From contig NZ_SSBK01000028.1 in the NCBI RefSeq assembly GCF_004795035.1, positions 1 through 64,000 of the forward strand: 64,000 bases of DNA, given 5' to 3'. Both the position numbers and the translations under genes were made by a program. The notes below the pieces were generated by a model. The model did no database searches and was not told where the DNA came from. It was given only the letters and a program-made list of their open reading frames with translations. The stretch is from Streptomyces sp. A0958 (GTDB lineage Bacteria; Actinomycetota; Actinomycetes; Streptomycetales; Streptomycetaceae). Shown in pieces: positions 8,332-17,052 of the stretch. Every line of letters begins with the position of its first letter. Position 1 is the stretch's first letter.

Positions 8332-9453
8332 TCAGTCGAGGTAGCCGCGAAGCTGGTCGGCGGAGGCGTGGTCGCGCAGTTTGCCGAGGGTCCTGGACTC
8401 GATCTGGCGGATGCGTTCGCGCGTCACACCGAAGATGCGGCCGATCTCCTCCAGGGTGCGGGGCCGGCCGTCGACCAGTCCGTAGCGCAGCTGGACCACC
8501 TTGCGTTCGCGCTCGCCCAGGGTGGAGAGCACCGCTTCCAGGTGCTGGCGCAGCAGCAGGAAGGCCGCGGACTCCACGGGGGACGCGGCGTCCCCGTCCT
8601 CGATGAGGTCGCCGAGCGAGACCTCGTCCTCCTCGCCGACCGGGGCGTGCAGGGAGATGGGTTCCTGGGCGAGGCGCAGGATCTCGCCGACCCGTTCGGG
8701 GGTGAGGTCGAGGTGGGCGGCGACCTCCTCGGGCGTGGGCTCGTAGCCCCGTTCCTGGAGCATGCGGCGCTGGACCCGGACGACGCGGTTGATCAGCTCC
8801 ACGACGTGGACCGGAACCCGTATGGTCCGCGCCTGGTCGGCGAGGGCGCGGGACATGGCCTGCCGTATCCACCAGGTCGCGTACGTCGAGAACTTGTAGC
8901 CGCGGGCGTAGTCGAACTTCTCCACGGCCCGGATCAGGCCGAGGTTCCCCTCCTGGACGAGGTCGAGCATGGTCAGGCCGCGGCCCACGTAGCGTTTGGC
9001 CACCGAGACCACCAGGCGCAGGTTGGCCTCGATGAGGCGGCGCTTGGCCGTCCGGCCCATGACGACGAGGCGGTCCAGGTCGACGGCGAGGCGGGTGTCG
9101 GGGTCCGGGGTGCGGGCGAGGCGTTCCTCGGCGAACAGGCCGGCCTCGACGCGGCGGGCGAGCTCGACCTCCTCGGCCGCGGTGAGCAGCGGGATGCGGC
9201 CGATCTCGCGCAGGTACTGGCGGAACAGGTCGGACGAGGGCCCGGTCTCCGGCCGGCCGCGCGGCTCCGGGGGCTCCTCCGGCTCCGCGGACTCCTCCAT
9301 GACCGCCTCGGGCGGCTCGGGGCCGTCCTGCGCGTCCCGGGGCTCGGGCGCGGGTGCCGGGGGGTGCCCGCCGGCTTCGGGGTGGCGCGCGGCCCGGGCC
9401 TGCACGGGGATGGCCGGGACGCACTCGGTTTCGGTCACGGTCCGGGTCTGCAC
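8332..9453 (-). CDS. hrdA: Principal-type sigma factor, HrdA-like
   Basis: This 373-aa sigma-70 protein directs RNA polymerase to promoters. Region 1.2 (DLFRQYLREIGRIPLL), region 2 (LRLVVSVAKRYVGRG through FSTYATWWIRQAM), region 3, and region 4.2 with the HTH (TLEEIGRIFGVTRERIRQIE) are all complete. It lacks the long acidic N-terminus of HrdB and has instead a Pro/Glu-rich leader of about 80 residues. GTG 9453 is chosen because GGAGG lies 8 nt upstream; the ATG at 9501 has no such site. The neighbourhood (ABC exporter pair on one side, dnaG on the other) supports HrdA among the Streptomyces Hrd paralogues, which are mostly non-essential alternates to HrdB. Confidence 0.8.
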   Translation of the reverse strand: MQTRTVTETECVPAIPVQARAARHPEAGGHPPAPAPEPRDAQDGPEPPEAVMEESAEPEEPPEPRGRPETGPSSDLFRQYLREIGRIPLLTAAEEVELARRVEAGLFAEERLARTPDPDTRLAVDLDRLVVMGRTAKRRLIEANLRLVVSVAKRYVGRGLTMLDLVQEGNLGLIRAVEKFDYARGYKFSTYATWWIRQAMSRALADQARTIRVPVHVVELINRVVRVQRRMLQERGYEPTPEEVAAHLDLTPERVGEILRLAQEPISLHAPVGEEDEVSLGDLIEDGDAASPVESAAFLLLRQHLEAVLSTLGERERKVVQLRYGLVDGRPRTLEEIGRIFGVTRERIRQIESRTLGKLRDHASADQLRGYLD

Positions 9454-9643
9454 GGGGGCGACCTCCAGGTGATCGCTGCCGGACCGCGGGGATGGGGCCA
9501 CCGTTCGGTGGGGCCGCGCTCCGATGACTCAGGCACCGCCATCCAGTGTGGGGTACGACACACAGCTGCCACGAGGGGCGTGCGGTGACTTTCTGCGGGC
9601 GTGCCGTGACCGGGTGGTTACGGCAGGGCGCGGGCGGCAGGTG

Positions 9644-11548
9644 TCAGAGGGCGCCGGCGCCCTGGTTGCGCAGGGACTGGGCGTACTGCTGGAGGACCCA
9701 GACCTCGTTCTGCGCGGCGGCCAGGTGGTCGGGGGCGACGTTGCTGCCGAGGCGGGCCAGGCTGCTCTGGACGTCGTTGATCCGGCGGTCGACGGCGCGC
9801 AGGCGGACCTTGACCAGGTGCTCGCCGGCGTAGGCCTCGTCGATGGACTTGCCGTGGAAGACCTCGACAGCGAGCTCGGTGATCAGCTTGCGGACCGTCT
9901 CGTTGGGCGTGGCGTCGAGCACCTGGACCAGGTATTCGCGGCTGTCGCCGAGGCCCAGTTCGGCGCCGCCGGCCTCCGCGATGCACTGGCGCACGGCGGC
10001 GTAGGGCGGTGCGGTGAACTCGTCGGCCCCGTAGGCGTCGAAGGCGGGCGAGACCAGCTCGGGCTTCTGCAGGGCGAGCTTGAGCAGCTCGCGCTCGGTG
10101 CGGTGGGCGGGGCTGCGGAGGTTGAGCGCGGGGCCGGAGGAGACGGGCGGGGCCTGGACCTGCTGGTGGCGGGCGCCGTTACGGGCGGGGGCGGGGCCGC
10201 GCCGGTCGCCGCCCCGGCCACGGGCCCACTGGGCGAGCTGGTTGACCCGGTGGACGACGTACTCCTGGTCCAGGATGCCGACGAAGCCGGCCAGCTGGAC
10301 GGCGACCTCGCGCTGGATGCTGCCCGTCTTGATCTTGGCGACGACGGGGGCGGCCTCGTCCAGGGCGGCGGCGCGGCCCGCCGGGGTCTCCAGGTCGTAG
10401 CGGGCGACGATCTGGCGCAGCGCGAACTCGAAGAGCGGGGTGCGGGGTTCGACCAGGTCGCGGACGGCGTCGTCGCCCTTGAGCAGGCGCAGGTCGCACG
10501 GGTCCATGTTGTCCGGGGCGATGGCGATGTAGGTCTCGGCGGCGAACTTCTGGTCGTCCTCGAAGGCGCGCAGGGCGGCCTTCTGGCCGGCCGCGTCGCC
10601 GTCGAAGGTGAAGATCACGCGGGCGCTGCCGTTGTCCATGAGGAGCCGGCGCAGGATCTTGATGTGGTCGCCGCCGAACGCCGTGCCGCAGGTGGCGATG
10701 GCGGTGGTGACCCCGGCGAGGTGGCAGGCCATCACGTCGGTGTAGCCCTCGACCACGACGGCCCGGCTGGACTTCGCGATGTCCTTCTTGGCCAGGTCGA
10801 TGCCGTAGAGCACCTGGGACTTCTTGTAGATCGGGGTCTCGGGGGTGTTGAGGTACTTCGGGCCGTTGTCGTCCTCGCGCAGCCTGCGGGCGCCGAAGCC
10901 GACGACGTCGCCCGCGGTGTCGCGGATCGGCCACATCAGGCGGCCCCGGAAGCGGTCGATGGGGCCGCGCCTGCCGTCCTGGGAGAGGCCGGAGGTGATC
11001 AGCTCCTTGTCGCTGAAGCCCTTGCCCCGCAGGAAGCGGGTGAGGTGGTCCCAGCCGGCCGGGCTGTAGCCGACGCCGAAGTGGGCGGCGGCAGCCTGGT
11101 CGAAGCCGCGGTCGGCGAGGAACTTCCGGCCGATCTCGGCCTCGGGGCCGTTCAGCTGGTCGACGTAGAACTGGGCGGCCACCTTGTGCGCCTCGACCAG
11201 TCTGATCCGCTCGCCGCGCTGGTGGGAGGGGTTGTAGCCGCCCTCCTCGTAGCGCAGGGTGATGCCGGCCTTGGCGGCGAGCCGCTCGACGACCTCCGCG
11301 AACGTCAGGTGGTCGATCTTCTGCACGAAGGCGATCGTGTCGCCGCCCTCCTGGCAGCCGAAGCAGTGGAAGAGACCCTTGCTCGGACTGACCTGGAAGG
11401 AGGGGGACTTCTCGTCGTGGAAGGGGCACAGGCCCTTGAGGTTCCCCCCGCCGGCGTTGCGCAGCTGGAGGTACTCGGAAACGACGGCGTCGATCGGGAC
11501 CGCGTCCCGTACCGCCTTCACATCGTCGTCATTGATCCTGCCTGCCAC
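9644..11548 (-). CDS. dnaG: DNA primase
   Basis: The 634-aa DnaG synthesises RNA primers at the replication fork. The N-terminal CHC2 zinc ribbon uses Cys41, His44, Cys62 and Cys65. The catalytic core follows, with the TOPRIM Glu in VVVEGYTDVMA and FDGDAAGQKA. The C-terminal helicase-interaction region is complete. It starts with GTG 11548, 6 nt after TAGACT and without a Shine-Dalgarno, which suggests a leaderless transcript. Gene order with dgt matches the conserved actinobacterial dgt-dnaG arrangement. Confidence 0.97.
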   Translation of the reverse strand: MAGRINDDDVKAVRDAVPIDAVVSEYLQLRNAGGGNLKGLCPFHDEKSPSFQVSPSKGLFHCFGCQEGGDTIAFVQKIDHLTFAEVVERLAAKAGITLRYEEGGYNPSHQRGERIRLVEAHKVAAQFYVDQLNGPEAEIGRKFLADRGFDQAAAAHFGVGYSPAGWDHLTRFLRGKGFSDKELITSGLSQDGRRGPIDRFRGRLMWPIRDTAGDVVGFGARRLREDDNGPKYLNTPETPIYKKSQVLYGIDLAKKDIAKSSRAVVVEGYTDVMACHLAGVTTAIATCGTAFGGDHIKILRRLLMDNGSARVIFTFDGDAAGQKAALRAFEDDQKFAAETYIAIAPDNMDPCDLRLLKGDDAVRDLVEPRTPLFEFALRQIVARYDLETPAGRAAALDEAAPVVAKIKTGSIQREVAVQLAGFVGILDQEYVVHRVNQLAQWARGRGGDRRGPAPARNGARHQQVQAPPVSSGPALNLRSPAHRTERELLKLALQKPELVSPAFDAYGADEFTAPPYAAVRQCIAEAGGAELGLGDSREYLVQVLDATPNETVRKLITELAVEVFHGKSIDEAYAGEHLVKVRLRAVDRRINDVQSSLARLGSNVAPDHLAAAQNEVWVLQQYAQSLRNQGAGAL

Positions 11549-11651
11549 GGGTGAAGTCTACGGGTGGGGTCGGACACGGATGGCGCGCACGGGTGCGGAC
11601 CGGTGCCGGCGCGGGGGTGGATCGGGGTTCCCCGGGCCGGTCCCGGGCCGC

Positions 11652-12911
11652 TCAGATCAGGGATTCCAGGGGCACCGAGGGGTCGGCCAGGGCGTCGGGG
11701 TCGACCGGCCGGCCGGCCGTGATCAGCTTCTGCACGGTCTCCGTGACGTCCCACACGTTCACGTTCATCCCGGCGAGCACGGTGCGGTCCTTCAGCCAGA
11801 ACGCGATGAACCGGCGCTTGCCCGCGTCGCCCCGGATGACGACCTGGTCGTAGCTGCCCGGGGGCGCCCAGCCGGAGTATTCGAGGCCGAGGTCGTACTG
11901 GTCGGAGAAGAAGTACGGCACCCGGTCGTAGCTGACGTCCTGGCCGAGCATGGCGCGGGCCGCCGCGGGGCCGCTGTTCAGCGCGTTGGCCCAGTGCTCC
12001 ACGCGCAGCCGGGTGGAGAGCAGCGGATGGACGGCGCACGCCACGTCGCCGGCTGCGTGGATGTGCGGGTCGCTGGTGCGCAGCGAGGCGTCGACGGCGA
12101 TGCCGCCGCCCCGCTCGCGCGGGGCGAGGTCGAGGCCGGCCGCTTCGGCGAGCGCGGTGCGGGGGGCGGCGCCGATCGCGGCGAGCACGTCGTGGGCGGG
12201 GTGCTCCTCGCCGTCGTCGGTGCGCACCGCGAGGACCATGCCGTCCTGGCCGACGATCTCGGTGAGCCGGCCGCCGAAGTGGAAGCGGACGCCGTGGTCG
12301 CTGTGCAGCTCGGTGAAGATCTGGCCGAGCTCGGGGCCGATGACCCGCAGCAGCGGGGTGGCCTCCGGTTCGACGACGGTGACCTCGGCGCCGTAGCCGC
12401 GGGCCGCCGCCGCGACCTCCAGGCCGATCCAGCCGGCCCCGGCGATCACCAGGTGGCCGTTGTCGCGGCCGAGCGCGGCCAGCACGTTGCGCAGCCGGTC
12501 GGCGTGGGCGAGGCGGCGCAGGTGGTGGACGCCGGCCAGCTCCGTGCCGGGCACGTCGAGGCGGCGCGGTTCGGCGCCGGTGGCCAGCAGCAGCTTGTCG
12601 TAGTGGATGACGGCGCCGTCGCCCAGCTCCACGGAGCGGGCCTCGCGGTTCAGCGCGGTGACGGGCTGGCCGAGGTGGAGCTCGATGTCGGCCGAGGCGT
12701 ACCAGGCGGTCTCGTGGACGAAGACGCTGTCGCGGTCCTCCTTGCCGGCGAGGTACCCCTTGGACAGCGGCGGGCGTTCGTACGGATGGTCGCGCTCGTC
12801 GCCGATCAGGATGACCCGGCCGCTGAACCCCTCCGACCGGAGCGTCTGGGCTGCCTTCGCCCCGGCGAGTCCTCCGCCGACGATGACGAACGTCCGATGT
12901 GCGTCGACCAC
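11652..12911 (-). CDS. FAD-dependent pyridine nucleotide-disulphide family oxidoreductase (ferredoxin reductase type)
   Basis: The 419-aa flavoprotein has the N-terminal FAD dinucleotide fold (VIVGGGLAGAKAA, residues 9-21), a second NAD(P)H fold (LVIAGAGWIGLEVAAAA, about 150-166) and a second FAD motif (HAAGDVA). The C-terminal domain resembles the reductase C domain of ferredoxin/rubredoxin reductases serving P450s and dioxygenases. The usual redox-active CxxC is absent, as expected for this subgroup. No ferredoxin or P450 gene is adjacent, so the partner is unknown. GTG 12911 has GAGGAGG upstream at good spacing. Confidence 0.85.
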   Translation of the reverse strand: MVDAHRTFVIVGGGLAGAKAAQTLRSEGFSGRVILIGDERDHPYERPPLSKGYLAGKEDRDSVFVHETAWYASADIELHLGQPVTALNREARSVELGDGAVIHYDKLLLATGAEPRRLDVPGTELAGVHHLRRLAHADRLRNVLAALGRDNGHLVIAGAGWIGLEVAAAARGYGAEVTVVEPEATPLLRVIGPELGQIFTELHSDHGVRFHFGGRLTEIVGQDGMVLAVRTDDGEEHPAHDVLAAIGAAPRTALAEAAGLDLAPRERGGGIAVDASLRTSDPHIHAAGDVACAVHPLLSTRLRVEHWANALNSGPAAARAMLGQDVSYDRVPYFFSDQYDLGLEYSGWAPPGSYDQVVIRGDAGKRRFIAFWLKDRTVLAGMNVNVWDVTETVQKLITAGRPVDPDALADPSVPLESLI

Positions 12912-13019
12912 TTGATGCCTCCTCGGTGCTTGCTGCTGCGCGGCGCCAACTGCGAGCGTCCCGCACGCAGCGTAGTGGCGAAAGGGGGTGTGGCCCGATC
13001 AGGTCACACCCGGTGGCGG

Positions 13020-14330
13020 TCAGCCGGGGGGCGCGGTGAGCCAGCGGTGCAGGGCGCGGGCCGAGGCGTCGGTGAGGGCGGCGATCTGGTCGACGAGGAC
13101 CCGCTTGCGGGCCCGGTCGTCGGGCGCCGCCTCGTACAGGGCGCGCAGCTGTGGTTCAAGGCCCTCGGGGGCGCGGGCGGTCAGCGCGGCGGCGAGCTCG
13201 GCGATGACGATCCGCTGGTCGGCGCGGATCTCCTCCTGCTCGGCGCGCTGCATGACGTAGCGGTCGGCGATCGCCTTGAGCACCGCGCACTCGTTGCGCG
13301 CGGCGCGGGGGACGACGAGCTCGGCCCCGTACCGGCCGAGGCGTCCGGTGCCGTACGCCTGGCGGGTGGCGGTCTCGGCGGCGAGGCAGAACCGGCCGAT
13401 CAGCTGGCTGGTGGCGTCCTTCAGCCGGGCCTGGGCGATGGCCGACCCGTCGTAGCCGTGCGGCCACCACTCCTGGGCGATGAGCCGGTCCAGGGCTTCG
13501 GCCAGTTCCCGCGGGTCGGTGTCGGCGGGGACGTACCGTCCGATCGCGACGTCCCAGATCTCCCGGCGCTCCGGCTCGGCCTCCAGGCAGTTGGGGTCGA
13601 TGTGCCCGGCGTGCAGGCCGTCCTCGAAGTCGTGGACCGAGTACGCCACGTCGTCGGACCAGTCCATGACCTGGGCCTCGAAGCACTTGCGGTGGAGCGG
13701 GGCGCCCTTGCGGAACCACTCGAAGACCGGCAGGTCGTCCTCGTAGACCCCGAATTTGGGTGAGCCGGGGTCGGTGGGGTGCGTGCCCCGGGGCCAGGGG
13801 TACTTGGTGGCGGCGTCGAGAGCGGCGCGGGTGAGGTTGAGCCCGACGCTGGCCAGGTCGCCGGTGCGGGTGGCGGGGACGAAGCGCTTGGGTTCGAGGC
13901 GGGTCAGCAACCGCAGCGACTGGGCGTTGCCCTCGAAGCCACCGCAGTCGGACGCGAAGTCGTTGAGCGCCTGCTCGCCGTTGTGGCCGAAGGGCGGGTG
14001 GCCCATGTCGTGGGAGAGGCAGGCCGCCTCGACCAGGTCGGGGTCGCAGCCGAGGGCGGCGCCGAGTTCGCGGCCGACCTGGGCGCACTCCAGGGAGTGG
14101 GTGAGCCGGGTGCGCGGGCTGGCGTCCCAAACCTGGCTGCGGGTGCCCGGGGTGACGACCTGGGTCTTCCCGGCGAGCCTGCGCAGCGCCGCGGAGTGCA
14201 GTACGCGGGCGCGGTCGCGCTGGAAGGCGGTGCGGCCGGGACGTTTGTCCGGCTCGGGGTCCCAGCGCTCGGCGTCGGCCGGGCCGTAGGGCGCCGGCCC
14301 GGGGTGCTGTGTGCCGTCCGTGCCGTTCAT
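13020..14330 (-). CDS. dgt: Deoxyguanosinetriphosphate triphosphohydrolase-like protein
   Basis: The 436-aa HD-domain dNTPase hydrolyses dNTPs to the deoxynucleoside and triphosphate, helping to balance precursor pools. Metal ligands are visible as His78 (TRLTHSLE) and the His107-Asp108 pair in CLSHDMGHPPFGH. The N-terminal R-RxRVLHSAALRRL signature is intact. ATG 14330 is preceded by TAGGGT at 7 nt and no Shine-Dalgarno, so the mRNA is probably leaderless. It lies in the conserved dgt-dnaG neighbourhood. Confidence 0.93.
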   Translation of the reverse strand: MNGTDGTQHPGPAPYGPADAERWDPEPDKRPGRTAFQRDRARVLHSAALRRLAGKTQVVTPGTRSQVWDASPRTRLTHSLECAQVGRELGAALGCDPDLVEAACLSHDMGHPPFGHNGEQALNDFASDCGGFEGNAQSLRLLTRLEPKRFVPATRTGDLASVGLNLTRAALDAATKYPWPRGTHPTDPGSPKFGVYEDDLPVFEWFRKGAPLHRKCFEAQVMDWSDDVAYSVHDFEDGLHAGHIDPNCLEAEPERREIWDVAIGRYVPADTDPRELAEALDRLIAQEWWPHGYDGSAIAQARLKDATSQLIGRFCLAAETATRQAYGTGRLGRYGAELVVPRAARNECAVLKAIADRYVMQRAEQEEIRADQRIVIAELAAALTARAPEGLEPQLRALYEAAPDDRARKRVLVDQIAALTDASARALHRWLTAPPG

Positions 14331-14524
14331 GGCACCGACCCTAATCGGCCGCGCCGACAGCCGTGGTCAGGCGGGGGCCGGGAAACGTGTGTTCATCGGG
14401 GTTTCATGCGCCGGTGCGCCGCCGGTGCGCGCCTGGTCGTAGCGGTGCGGGAGCAGCCTGGTGGGCGGCGCGCACCCGGGCGTACGCGCCCGGCGCACGC
14501 CCGACCCCGCCTCATGCGTCCACC

Positions 14525-15379
14525 TCAGGCATCCACCCCGTGCCGGTCCCGGGCGTCCACCCCGTGCCGGTCCCGGGTGGCGAACAGGTGCTCGATGACC
14601 TGGGCGACCCCGTCCTCCTCGTTGCTCCGGGCATGCGTCGGGACGGCGGCCAGCACCGCCGGGTGGGCGTTGGCCATGGCGTAGCCCGTACCGGCCCAGG
14701 CGAGGACGGTGAGGTCGTTGGGCATGTCCCCGAACGCGATGACCTCGGTGGCCTCGATGCCCCGGGCCGCGCAGAGTCCCGCGAGCGCGCCGGCCTTGGT
14801 GACCCCGGGGGCGCTGATCTCCAGCAGCCCTCGCCCGCCGGAGTGGGTCAGCTGCACCGTGTCGCCCGCGCCCTGCCGTGCGGCGGCCAGCAGGGTGTCC
14901 GCGTCGAGCCGCTCCGACCAGGCGAGCAGCTTGGTGACGGGGGCCTCGGTCAGCCACAGCTCGGCGAGCGAGGGCACGGGCAGTTCGGCGCCCGCGTCCT
15001 CGCACATGCGCAGCCGGTAGGCCGGCTCGTACAGCACCTGATTGCCCGTCTCCAGCGCGAAGCCCACCTCCGGAACGACGGCGGCGAGTGCGGTGGCGAC
15101 CTGCTGGGCGACGGCCAGGGGCAGCACGTTGGAGGAGACGACGGTACGGCTCGCCATGTCGTAGACGAGCGCGCCGTTGCCGCACACCGCCGTGCCCGCG
15201 AGGCCGGTGGCCTCGGACAGACGGTCGACGAAGCGGGGCGGCCGGGCGGTCACGATGACGATCTCCGCCCCTGCCTCCTCCGCCGTGCGCAGGGCGCGCA
15301 GGGTGCGGGGCGAGAGCGTGCCGTCGCCGCGCAGCAGGGTTCCGTCGAGGTCCGAGGCGATCAACCGTGGGAGCGACAT
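14525..15379 (-). CDS. HAD-superfamily Cof-type phosphatase
   Basis: The 284-aa product has HAD motif I (IASDLDGTLLRGDG, near residue 10), motif II (VIVTARP) and the C-terminal motif with VIAFGDMPNDL. The large alpha/beta cap between motifs is typical of Cof-type (C2b) phosphatases acting on sugar or cofactor phosphates. The exact substrate is unknown. ATG 15379 lies 6 nt after TACCAT with no ribosome site, so it is probably leaderless. The last codons are a 24-bp tandem duplication (14530-14577) giving RDRHGVDA twice at the C-terminus, a likely recent slippage event. Confidence 0.85.
   Translation of the reverse strand: MSLPRLIASDLDGTLLRGDGTLSPRTLRALRTAEEAGAEIVIVTARPPRFVDRLSEATGLAGTAVCGNGALVYDMASRTVVSSNVLPLAVAQQVATALAAVVPEVGFALETGNQVLYEPAYRLRMCEDAGAELPVPSLAELWLTEAPVTKLLAWSERLDADTLLAAARQGAGDTVQLTHSGGRGLLEISAPGVTKAGALAGLCAARGIEATEVIAFGDMPNDLTVLAWAGTGYAMANAHPAVLAAVPTHARSNEEDGVAQVIEHLFATRDRHGVDARDRHGVDA
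14530..14577. repeat. 24-bp tandem duplication at the HAD gene 3' end
   Basis: Two near-identical 24-bp units (GCGTCCACCCCGTGCCGGTC-like) in frame encode RDRHGVDA twice at the C-terminus of the phosphatase. The catalytic core is not affected. Confidence 0.7.
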
Positions 15380-15509
15380 CGGTTGATGGTATGCGGTCCG
15401 TACCAGCGGGGTGGAGAACCCTTTCGGCCGTCCGCTCTTCCAGTGAGGAGGGGCGGCAGGCCACGACACGTCGCCCCGGCACAGAAAACGGGCGAGTCAG
15501 GGCAGGGAC

Positions 15510-15877
15510 GTGGGAGCACGGAAGCGGCTGGCGTCCTGGGGCGGCCGGATGGACGGGGCCCGGCTGCGGAGAGCCGCTGCCGCGCTGCGGAGGGCCGCCG
15601 TCCGGTCGAGGCCCCGGCTGCCGCGCACCCGGCACGGGCGCCGGCGGGCCGTGCGGGGGCCGATGGCCGCCTGTGTGCTGGCGCCGGCGCCCGCGACCTG
15701 GCTGCACACGGTCGCCGATGCCCGGGTGCGGTCGGCCGGGACGTGGCGGCGCGTCAGGTCGCGGTGGTGTTCGGGGCGGGGCTGTGGGACGGGAAGCCGT
15801 CCCCGTACCTCGCGAACTACTTCCTGGGGCCCAGCGGCCGCCGCCTGGACGACGCCCTCGCGGCGGCCGCCCGGTGA
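15510..15877 (+). pseudogene. Broken SanA/DUF218-family gene remnant
   Basis: One frame encodes an Arg-rich N-terminus and a TM-like stretch ending WLHTVADARVRSAG (15510 to about 15735). A second frame continues DVAARQVAVVFGAGLWDGKP (about 15740-15810), the diagnostic start of the SanA/DUF218 (YdcF-like) envelope protein domain. After SPYLAN the homology stops, and the ORF ends at 15877 with an unrelated short tail. A frameshift plus a 3' truncation indicate a true pseudogene. Intact family members are about 200 residues and act in envelope barrier function. Confidence 0.7.
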
Positions 15878-15902
15878 CGGCCGCCCCCGGGGCCCGGGGC
15901 GC

Positions 15903-16241
15903 TCAGACCGAGGTGACCGGGGCCGTCTCGGCGGAGACCCAGCCCAGGTAGCGGGCGCTGCCCCGGAGGATCGGCAGGGCGATGATCTCCGGGGTGTCGT
16001 AGTCGTGCGCCTCCTGGAGGTGGGCCTCCAGCTCGTCGTACCGTTCGGCCGTCGTCTTGAACAGCAGCTGCCACTCCTCGGTGGCCTCGATGGCGTTCTG
16101 CCAGCGGTAGACCGAGGTGACGGGCGCGGAGATCTGTACGCAGGCGGCGAGCCGTGCCTCGACCACTCCCCGCGCCAGGTTCCTGGCCTTCTCCTCGCTG
16201 TCCGTCGTGGTCAGTACGGTCAGCCATGCCGGTGTCGTCAC
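15903..16241 (-). CDS. cutA: CutA1 divalent-cation tolerance protein
   Basis: The 112-aa product is full length for CutA1, a small trimeric cytoplasmic protein that binds Cu(II) and is historically linked to metal tolerance. Visible family signatures are the N-terminal TTDSEEKARNLA, RLAACVQI, the SVYRW..AIE..EEW motif and the terminal YLGWV. GTG 16241 is preceded by GAGGAG at suitable spacing. The biochemical role of CutA1 remains poorly defined. Confidence 0.93.
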   Translation of the reverse strand: MTTPAWLTVLTTTDSEEKARNLARGVVEARLAACVQISAPVTSVYRWQNAIEATEEWQLLFKTTAERYDELEAHLQEAHDYDTPEIIALPILRGSARYLGWVSAETAPVTSV

Positions 16242-16310
16242 TTCGCGGTCTCCTCGCAGCGGTCGGCGGGTGTGCTCCCCGATTGTCGGCCCGCGGCCTC
16301 CGCCGCGCCA

Positions 16311-16949
16311 TCAGCCGGCGTACGGGTGGGCCTGCCTCGCGGCCCGCAGCGCCCGGCCCCACCAGACCAGCTGGTCGAGCAGCGACTTCGCGGCGGCGTC
16401 GGGCCCGGCCGGGTCGCAGTGCCTGCCCTCGTCGTCGAACTGGGCGCCGGCGTTGTGGAAGGAGACCGTGTCGCGGATCGAGACGGTGTGCAGTTCGGCG
16501 AAGACCTGCCGCAGGTGCTCGACCGCCCGCAGCCCGCCGGAGACCCCGCCGTACGAGACGAAGGCCACCGGCTTCGCCTGCCATTCGGCTCGGTACCAGT
16601 CGATGAGGTTCTTGAGGGGCGCCGGGTAGGAGTGGTTGTACTCGGGGGTGACGACGACGAAGGCGTCGGCCCTCGCCAGCCGCGCGGCGACATCGGCCAC
16701 CACCTCCCGGGTGCCGGGCGCCGGGCGGTAGGAGAGGGCGGTGGGCAGGTCGAGCCCGGCGACGTCGATCACATCGGTCTCGATCGCGGGGTGGGCGTCG
16801 GAGTGGGCGAAGAACCAGTCGGCGACGACGGGCGCGAACCGGCCCTCGCGGTTGCTGGCGAGGATGACGGCCACCTTCAGCGGGGCGGTTTCGGTCAGGT
16901 CGGTTCCGGTCAGGGCGGTGGCGGTGGATTCCGCGGTGATGAGGTCCAT
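16311..16949 (-). CDS. NADPH-dependent FMN reductase family protein
   Basis: The 212-aa flavodoxin-fold product has the FMN phosphate loop ILASNREGRFAP (about residues 29-40), the TPEYNHSYPAPLKN signature (about 100-113) and the SYGGVSGGLRA loop. Such proteins reduce FMN, quinones, azo dyes or chromate with NAD(P)H. The long polar N-terminus of about 24 residues is unusual. ATG 16949 lies immediately downstream of a MerR-type promoter with no Shine-Dalgarno, so the mRNA is probably leaderless and inducible. Confidence 0.85.
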   Translation of the reverse strand: MDLITAESTATALTGTDLTETAPLKVAVILASNREGRFAPVVADWFFAHSDAHPAIETDVIDVAGLDLPTALSYRPAPGTREVVADVAARLARADAFVVVTPEYNHSYPAPLKNLIDWYRAEWQAKPVAFVSYGGVSGGLRAVEHLRQVFAELHTVSIRDTVSFHNAGAQFDDEGRHCDPAGPDAAAKSLLDQLVWWGRALRAARQAHPYAG

Positions 16950-16956
16950 GGCGAAG

Positions 16957-16987
16957 ACGTTCGTGCATCAACCATGGTTGAGGTCAA
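16957..16987 (-). promoter_or_regulatory. MerR-family-type promoter/operator before the FMN reductase
   Basis: On the minus strand TTGACC (16987-16982) is followed by a dyad centred on the perfect 14-bp palindrome TCAACCATGGTTGA (16968-16981). A weak -10 (GAACGT, 16962-16957) follows after a 19-bp spacer. An overlong spacer filled by a dyad is the hallmark of MerR-family activated promoters. The start codon comes 7 nt after the -10. No MerR-family gene is in the window, so the regulator acts from elsewhere. Confidence 0.6.
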
Positions 16988-17052
16988 GCGCGGCAGGGAA
17001 GAGGCCCGGATACCCCACCGGAGGCGGCGGCCCGGCGCGGGATCATGGCCCC

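Noticed and set aside
9524..11554. 676-codon open frame on the plus strand
   Set aside because: Antisense to dnaG, whose zinc and TOPRIM motifs are intact on the minus strand.
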